This document shows, piece after piece, positions 58,887 to 64,000 of a stretch of DNA of 64,000 nt. The notes beneath the pieces were generated by a model. It saw only the letters and a program-made list of their open reading frames with translations, was not told the DNA's origin and did not search any database. Within the stretch, counting starts at the first letter, position 1, and each line of letters opens with the position of its first letter. The DNA comes from Palsa-1400 sp036501625 (GTDB lineage: Bacteria; Verrucomicrobiota; Verrucomicrobiia; Limisphaerales; Palsa-1400), in NCBI GenBank assembly GCA_036501625.1, contig DASXZY010000023.1:1-64000 (forward strand), in the 5' to 3' direction. The translations under genes and the position numbers were made by a program.

Positions 58887-59786
58887 ATGTTTTTGGTTCG
58901 TTTAGGGCTGGTTCTATTGCTGTTCCTGCCATTTCCGGCGCGCGCGAATACCAACCTCTTCCGCCTGGCCACGTTTAACATTGAAAATTACCTCGAAGCG
59001 CCGGCCGGAACCCGCCACGCCAAATCTCCCGCCGCCCAAGCCAAGGTGCGCGATTGCATTCTGGCCATGCGCCCGGATGTGATCGCGCTGGAGGAAATGG
59101 GCGCGACCAACGCCTTGCTGGACTTGCAGTCAAACCTGGCCGCCAAAGGATTGAGCCTGCCGTTCTGGGACGAAATCACCGCGAATGACACCAATATCCA
59201 TCTCGCCGTCCTAAGCCGATTCCCCATCGCCGCCCGGCGGCCGCATACGAACGAAAACTTTGTGCTCGACGGGCGCCGCGTCAAAGTCAGCCGGGGTTTT
59301 GACGAATTGGACATCCAGGTCAACGCCCATTACACATTCACGCTGATTGCCGCGCATTTGAAATCGCGCCGCCCTTCCGCGGTGGCCGACGAAGAGGAAT
59401 GGCGCTACGAGGAGGCGGCCGCCTTGCGCCGGGTCATTGATGCCCGCTGCGCGGCCGACCCGGAGCAAAATCTGGCGGTCGTCGGAGATTTCAACGACTC
59501 GCCGGATTCGAAGCCAGTGCGCGCCATCGTGGGCCGCGGGGCCGCGCGATTGTTTGACACGCATCCCGCCGAACGCAATGGCGATGACGAAGCCTCGCGC
59601 CGCGTCATGTGGACCCATTACTACGAGAAGGACGACACTTATTCCCGCATCGATTATATCCTGCTGGGGCGCGGCATGAGAGCGCGCTGGCTCCAAGATG
59701 AGACCTACGTCCTGAGCACGCCGGATTGGGGGCTGGCCTCCGATCATCGTCCGTTGGCGGCGGGCTTTTCCGTGCCGGATCCGTAA
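58887..59786 (+). CDS. Secreted endonuclease/exonuclease/phosphatase family protein
   Basis: ATG 58887 gives signal peptide MFLVRLGLVLLLFLPFPARA. The fold is shown by LFRLATFNIENYL, PDVIALEEMG, IHLAVLSRFPIA, FTLIAAHLKSRR, LAVVGDFNDSP, YSRIDYILLGRGM and ASDHRPLAAGF, which carry the Asn, Glu, Asp and His residues of the metal-dependent EEP active site. It probably cleaves phosphodiester or phosphomonoester bonds outside the cytoplasm (nuclease or phosphatase). Confidence 0.88.
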   Translation: MFLVRLGLVLLLFLPFPARANTNLFRLATFNIENYLEAPAGTRHAKSPAAQAKVRDCILAMRPDVIALEEMGATNALLDLQSNLAAKGLSLPFWDEITANDTNIHLAVLSRFPIAARRPHTNENFVLDGRRVKVSRGFDELDIQVNAHYTFTLIAAHLKSRRPSAVADEEEWRYEEAAALRRVIDARCAADPEQNLAVVGDFNDSPDSKPVRAIVGRGAARLFDTHPAERNGDDEASRRVMWTHYYEKDDTYSRIDYILLGRGMRARWLQDETYVLSTPDWGLASDHRPLAAGFSVPDP

Positions 59787-59845
59787 GGCTTTTGCGCTTG
59801 CCGCCCGCTTCGTTTTCCCTAGACTCAAATCGCGATACAACTTCT

Positions 59846-62833
59846 ATGAAACTGACTAACCTCCTCGTTCTGGCCGCGTGTTTTTCCGGCATTTCAGCCA
59901 ATGCGCAAATCACGCCCGGATTCGAGCCTGGCAACCTCATCGTGCTGCGCGTAGGCAATGGAACGGCCGCGCCGGCCAGTTCGGGCGATCCGGTGTTCCT
60001 GGATGAATTCACACCCCTCGGCGTTTTGACCAACACGGTCGCGGTTCCCACCAATGGCCCTGCGGCGCTCATCATCGGATCGGCCACTTCGGAAGGCGCC
60101 ATCAGCCTCTCGGCCAATAGCAATTATGTCGTGATGGTGGGATACAATACTAATTTTCCTTACACCAGCTCCTTGGCCAGTTCCACCTCGGCGGCGGTTC
60201 CGCGCGGCATCGCCACCATTGATTTCAATGGGAATTATAATTTCATCACCAATACGAAGACGGCCTTCAGCGGAAATAACATACGCAGCGGCGTCTCGGA
60301 TGGATCGAATAATTTTTGGGCCGCGGGCGCGGTCAGCGGCACGGTCTATATGGGAGCGGCCGCGCCGTTTGCGTTCGTCCAGACCAGCGACGCCAACAGT
60401 GAAGTCGTGAACATTTTCAACGGCAACCTTTGCTTTTCCTCGCAAAAAACCACGCCCATCGGCGTCTATGCTTTCACAGGCGCGCCCGTCACGACCAACA
60501 CCTCGGCGGCGCTGCTTTTTTCCACTGGCGCTGGTTCCAGCCTCTACGGATTTGCCATCAGTCCTGACAACACTGTCGCTTACGTGGCGGCTGATCGCGC
60601 GACGACATCCGGCGGCGGCATCCTTAAGTACACCAACAACGGAGCGTGGGGCCTGGCTTACACGTTCGGCACCGGTGCGGGTTCGACGGCCGGAGCGCGC
60701 GGCGTGACGGTGCAATTCGGACAGCCGAATGTCATCTACGCCACCACCGCCGATGCGACGGCCAACCGGCTCATCACCATCACCGACACTGACGCGAGCG
60801 CCGCCGTGACCGTGCTGGCCGCGGCGGGCGCGAACGAAGTTTTTCGCGGAGTTCAATTTACGCCGCAAGGCAGCGCGCCGAGTGTCAATACTCCGTTGCA
60901 ATCGCAAACCGCCAACCAGGGGCAAAGCGCGACTTTCACCGTTGGCGCAAGCGGGAGCGGCACGCTGTATTATCTGTGGGAATCCAATTCCGTGCCTCTG
61001 ACCGGCTGGGAAACCAACGACACCATCACCCTCGACACGACCACGAATGAAGCGACGGGAAGCTTTCCAGTGGAGGTCTTGATTAGCAATTCCTGGGGCA
61101 CAAGTTCTTCGAGCACTACGCTGACCATCAATCCTTCGAACGTCCCGCCGGCGGCGCCCATCATCCTTGAGCCGCCGTCCAGCGAGGAAGTCAATGCCAG
61201 CAGCAACGCGAGTTTTGCGGTCGTCGCCACCGGGCCGTCGCTGACGTATCAATGGCAGTGGAACAACACCAATTTGACCAATGGAGATTTTATCAGCGGC
61301 GCAACCACGCCCGACTTGACGCTCTCCAATGTGTTCGGGGCCAGCGACGGCTCCTACACGGTGATCATCAGCAATGGGGGCGGTTACAAGATATCAGCGC
61401 CTGCCACTCTCGCTGTGGCCGACCCGTGGATAAGTTCGCAACCGGCGGGGCGCACTTTTCTGGCGGGAACCACGATTGAGTTGCCGGCCATCGCCATCGG
61501 CACGGCGGTGAATTACCAATGGACTTTCGACGGCGCGAATATTCCGGGCGCGACCAGCGGCATCTTCGCGCCAAGCAATGCGGTGGCGGCCCAAACCGGC
61601 AATTACGCGGTGATCGCTTCGGGGCCTTACGGAATGGTCACTAGCGCCACGGCGATGGTGATAGTCGCGCCGCCTCAAACCGCGTTGTTCCCGTCCAACT
61701 TGGTGGTTTTGCGTTTGGGCGATGGCAGCCAGGCCCTCATCAATTCGGGCAACACGCTCTTCCTTGATCAATATGTTTCCAACGGCAGTTACGTCAGCAC
61801 GATGGCCCTGCCCGACAGCGGGCCGTCCGCGCTTTTGATCAGCGGCGTGGCGTCTTCCGAGGGTTTCATGACGCTGTCAGGCGACAGCCGTTTGCTGGCG
61901 GTCGCGGGATATAATACGAATCGCGGGGCGTTGAGCGGCTCGCTTTCTTCTTCAGCCTCGACCAATGTGCCGCGCGCGATTGGCACGATTGACGGCACGG
62001 GCCAATATGCGCTGGCCGCCTCCACCACCAACCAATACAGCGGCGGCAATCTGCGCGCTGGCGCGACGGACGGAAACGGCAATTTCTGGGGGGCCGGTTC
62101 GGCCGGCGGAACCTGGTATTTCGGCAATACCGCGCCGGCCGGGCAGGTGCAGAGCAGCGTCAACAATACGCGCGTCATCAATGTGGCCAATGGCAGCCTG
62201 CTCTTTTCCACCCAAAGCGGAACCAGCGGCCTTTACTCCCTGGGCGGCCTCCCGCTGGCCGCGGCAACGGCCAACCTGATTTTCGCGACCGGCAAATCGT
62301 CCAGCCCGGAAGATTTCGCGATCAATTCGGCCTCCAATCTGGTTTACGTGGCGGATGATTCCCCGGCCGGCGGCATCCAACGCTGGCAATTTATCGACGG
62401 AGTGTGGACCAACGTTTACACGCTGGGCAGCAGCGCGCGCAGTTTGGCCGTTGATTTCAGCGGAGCGAATCCCGTCATCTTCGCGGTCACGGCGGAGACT
62501 GCCACCAACCGCCTCATCGCCATCACCGACGCGGGGGCCGGCTCGGCCGCCGTGACACTGGCGCCGTGCCCCGCCGGCGAATTGTTCCGCGCGGTAAAAT
62601 TTGGCCCGGAGTTGAATCCCTTCCCCGCGCCAGCGTTGAGCGCCGCGCCGCTGGCGGGCGGGCAATTCAGCGTCAGCCTCGCCGGCGTGCCGGGATATAC
62701 GTATGTGCTGGAATCCTCCGCCGATTTGCTCAACTGGCAGCCGCTGCAAACCAACATCGCGCCTTTCACCTTGACGTTCACCAACGCGCCCGGCAGCGCG
62801 CAGAAATATTTCCGGGCCGCCTATTTTCCGTGA
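59846..62833 (+). CDS. Secreted protein with two beta-propeller units flanking Ig-like domains
   Basis: The 995-residue protein has signal peptide MKLTNLLVLAACFSGISANA. The first unit runs from GNLIVLRVGNGTA...FLDEFTP to ITITDTDASAAVTVLAAAGANEVFRGVQF. Two to three Ig-like domains follow (QSQTANQGQSATFTVGASGSG; PPSSEEVNASSNASFAVVATG; SSQPAGRTFLAGTTIELPAIAIG). A second unit (SNLVVLRLGDGSQ...FLDQYVS to IAITDAGAGSAAVTLAPCPAGELFRAVKF) repeats the first throughout. The C-terminus (YVLESSADLLNWQPLQTNIAPFTLTFT) is the short tail found on many verrucomicrobial surface proteins. Binding or adhesion is inferred. Its stop overlaps the mutS GTG start. Confidence 0.8.
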   Translation: MKLTNLLVLAACFSGISANAQITPGFEPGNLIVLRVGNGTAAPASSGDPVFLDEFTPLGVLTNTVAVPTNGPAALIIGSATSEGAISLSANSNYVVMVGYNTNFPYTSSLASSTSAAVPRGIATIDFNGNYNFITNTKTAFSGNNIRSGVSDGSNNFWAAGAVSGTVYMGAAAPFAFVQTSDANSEVVNIFNGNLCFSSQKTTPIGVYAFTGAPVTTNTSAALLFSTGAGSSLYGFAISPDNTVAYVAADRATTSGGGILKYTNNGAWGLAYTFGTGAGSTAGARGVTVQFGQPNVIYATTADATANRLITITDTDASAAVTVLAAAGANEVFRGVQFTPQGSAPSVNTPLQSQTANQGQSATFTVGASGSGTLYYLWESNSVPLTGWETNDTITLDTTTNEATGSFPVEVLISNSWGTSSSSTTLTINPSNVPPAAPIILEPPSSEEVNASSNASFAVVATGPSLTYQWQWNNTNLTNGDFISGATTPDLTLSNVFGASDGSYTVIISNGGGYKISAPATLAVADPWISSQPAGRTFLAGTTIELPAIAIGTAVNYQWTFDGANIPGATSGIFAPSNAVAAQTGNYAVIASGPYGMVTSATAMVIVAPPQTALFPSNLVVLRLGDGSQALINSGNTLFLDQYVSNGSYVSTMALPDSGPSALLISGVASSEGFMTLSGDSRLLAVAGYNTNRGALSGSLSSSASTNVPRAIGTIDGTGQYALAASTTNQYSGGNLRAGATDGNGNFWGAGSAGGTWYFGNTAPAGQVQSSVNNTRVINVANGSLLFSTQSGTSGLYSLGGLPLAAATANLIFATGKSSSPEDFAINSASNLVYVADDSPAGGIQRWQFIDGVWTNVYTLGSSARSLAVDFSGANPVIFAVTAETATNRLIAITDAGAGSAAVTLAPCPAGELFRAVKFGPELNPFPAPALSAAPLAGGQFSVSLAGVPGYTYVLESSADLLNWQPLQTNIAPFTLTFTNAPGSAQKYFRAAYFP

Positions 62834-64000
62834 GCGCCGCGTTGACGCCGATGATGGCGCAGTATCGCCGCATCAAAGGCGAGCTGCCGCGCGACGCCCT
62901 GCTGCTATTCCGGCTGGGCGATTTTTATGAAATGTTTTTCGAGGATGCCAAAACCGGCTCGCAATTGCTCAATGTCGCGCTGACCAAGCGCGGCGATATT
63001 CCGATGTGCGGCATCCCATTTCACGCCGCCAACGGTTACATCGCGCGCATTCTCAAGGCGGGCCGCAAAGTCGCCATTTGCGATCAAATGGAGGAAGCGC
63101 GCCCCGGGCAATTGGTCAAGCGCGAGGTGACGCAAATTCTCAGCCCGGGCACGCATTTCGACGAGCGTTTGCTGGCAGCGGAACGGAACAACTTCCTGGC
63201 CGCTCTTTATCCGTGCGGTTCCGTTTTCGGCCTGGCCCTGGCGGATTTGACGACCGGCGATTTCAAGGCGACCGAGGTGGAGGGCGAGGCGGCCTTGCGC
63301 GCGGAGTTGGAACGGCTGCGCCCGGCCGAAATCATTTATCCATCGTCGGCGGAAAAATGGGCGGAGCCGGCCCGCCACCGCGGCGCGGTGCTCAACGCGT
63401 ATGAGGACTGGACCTTCGGGCCGGAAACGGCGGAGTTCACGGTGCGCGAACATTTCAACGTGGCTTCGCTCGACGGATTCGGATTAAAAGACCGGCCAGC
63501 GGCCATCGGCGCGGCCGGGGCGGTTCTCCATTACTTGACACAACATCTGCGGCGTGACGCCGCCTCGCTGACCCGTCTCTCGTTTTATCTCCGCTCCGAT
63601 TTCATGGCGCTGGATTCCATCTCGCTCAAGAATTTGGAAATCCTGGAGCCGCTTCACGCCGGTTCGCCGCGCCAAGCCTGTCTTTACGGCGCGCTCAATC
63701 GCACGGTGACTCCGATGGGAGCGCGGCGGTTGCGGGATTGGCTCAGCCAGCCGCTGGCCGCGGAGGGGCCGATCGAGCGGCGGCGTCATGCGGTCTGGCT
63801 TTGGTCAGTCCAATCCGCCGCGCTGGATGATTTCCGCCAGCACCTGGGCGAAGTGCGCGACCTGGAACGCACGCTCGGGCGCCTCAGCGCCGGCTCTGGC
63901 AATGGGCGCGATTTGGCGGCCTTGCGCGGCGCGCTGGAGAAAATTCCCGCGCTCAAGAAAATCGTGGCGGAATTGCGGCCGCCGCGCGAACCGCTTGAGC
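62830..64000 (+). CDS. mutS: DNA mismatch repair protein MutS (5' part, cut by the window end)
   Basis: GTG 62830 overlaps the preceding stop by 4 bases (GTGA), and the frame stays open to the end of the window (390 codons). The product begins SALTPMMAQYRRIKGELP, followed by LLLFRLGDFYEMFFEDAK. The FYE (about residues 31-33) is the mismatch-reading Phe-x-Glu. GIPFHAANGYIARILKAGRKVAICDQMEEARPGQLVKREVTQILSPGT and LEILEPLHAGSPRQACLYGALNRTVTPMGARRLRDWL are core MutS motifs. The ATPase domain lies beyond the window. Confidence 0.95.
   Translation, partial: MSAALTPMMAQYRRIKGELPRDALLLFRLGDFYEMFFEDAKTGSQLLNVALTKRGDIPMCGIPFHAANGYIARILKAGRKVAICDQMEEARPGQLVKREVTQILSPGTHFDERLLAAERNNFLAALYPCGSVFGLALADLTTGDFKATEVEGEAALRAELERLRPAEIIYPSSAEKWAEPARHRGAVLNAYEDWTFGPETAEFTVREHFNVASLDGFGLKDRPAAIGAAGAVLHYLTQHLRRDAASLTRLSFYLRSDFMALDSISLKNLEILEPLHAGSPRQACLYGALNRTVTPMGARRLRDWLSQPLAAEGPIERRRHAVWLWSVQSAALDDFRQHLGEVRDLERTLGRLSAGSGNGRDLAALRGALEKIPALKKIVAELRPPREPLE

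Overview
The window looks like a chromosomal segment from a member of the Verrucomicrobiota, most likely the subdivision 3 / Limisphaerales-Pedosphaeraceae type. This is inferred from gene content, not from a marker-gene search. The supporting signs are high GC, many secreted LamG/Ig/beta-propeller proteins with Ala/Gly/Thr/Asn-rich sequences, a prepilin-like protein with the FTLIELLVVIAIIAILASLL-type N-terminus followed by a CLSNLRQ-like stretch, apiosidase-like DUF4038 glycoside hydrolases, a URO-D-like corrinoid cluster and FliA-MotA-MotB flagellar genes. I see no insertion sequence, CRISPR array, tRNA or rRNA.

Layout. 1-6.4 kb is a plus-strand housekeeping run: atpD-atpC-trpA-manC-aroE-prepilin peptidase. 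A good sigma70-like promoter lies in front of atpD, and the rest of the atp operon is not upstream. 6.4-18.4 kb (minus) holds a secreted DUF1566-like protein and a two-gene PKS-NRPS assembly line: GNAT-ACP-KS-AT-DH-KR-ACP followed by docking-C-A(Gly)-PCP-LbH. 18.5-23.7 kb holds a corrinoid methyl-transfer system: URO-D-family methyltransferase, corrinoid protein and a PF13769-like small protein on plus; a small unknown protein, a MetH-activation-like protein and a RACo-type ferredoxin/ASKHA reactivase on minus. 24.2-25.3 kb is a DUF2723 pseudogene with its terminator still visible. 25.4-30.0 kb (plus) has a Tat-signal sugar isomerase, a DUF4038 glycosidase, two tatA genes and tatC. 30.0-36.7 kb (minus) is a three-gene secretion/polysaccharide operon: LamG-Fn3-CBM protein, prepilin-like protein, GH16. 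37.1-41.0 kb (plus) has a DHFR-like reductase, a double alpha/beta hydrolase and a ceramidase-like protein. 41.0-43.0 kb (minus) has a prepilin gene remnant and a DUF4157 protein with a possible nuclease domain. 43.1-46.8 kb (plus) has a STAS protein, fliA, motA, motB and small partners. 46.9-51.1 kb (minus) has an RRM protein and a D-threonine aldolase/GntP permease/M19 dipeptidase operon. 51.1-52.9 kb (plus) has an HGSNAT-like membrane acyltransferase and an unknown protein. 52.8-58.8 kb (minus) has a RibD-like reductase, a LarA-family protein and two tandem GT39-like/TPR membrane proteins. 58.9-64.0 kb (plus) has an endo/exonuclease/phosphatase, a duplicated beta-propeller surface protein and the 5' part of mutS.

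The most unusual elements are the compact PKS-NRPS pair that has no thioesterase but ends in a hexapeptide-repeat acyltransferase domain; the corrinoid system, whose URO-D protein lacks the usual His-x-Cys...Cys zinc site; the DUF4157 protein with a PD-(D/E)xK-like motif; a tandem hydrolase whose second half lost its nucleophile; and a dispersed palindromic repeat (GGCTCGGCTGGAGCCTCGCC) that also forms the 5' end of the dipeptidase gene. All functions are read from motifs in the sequence; no database search was run.
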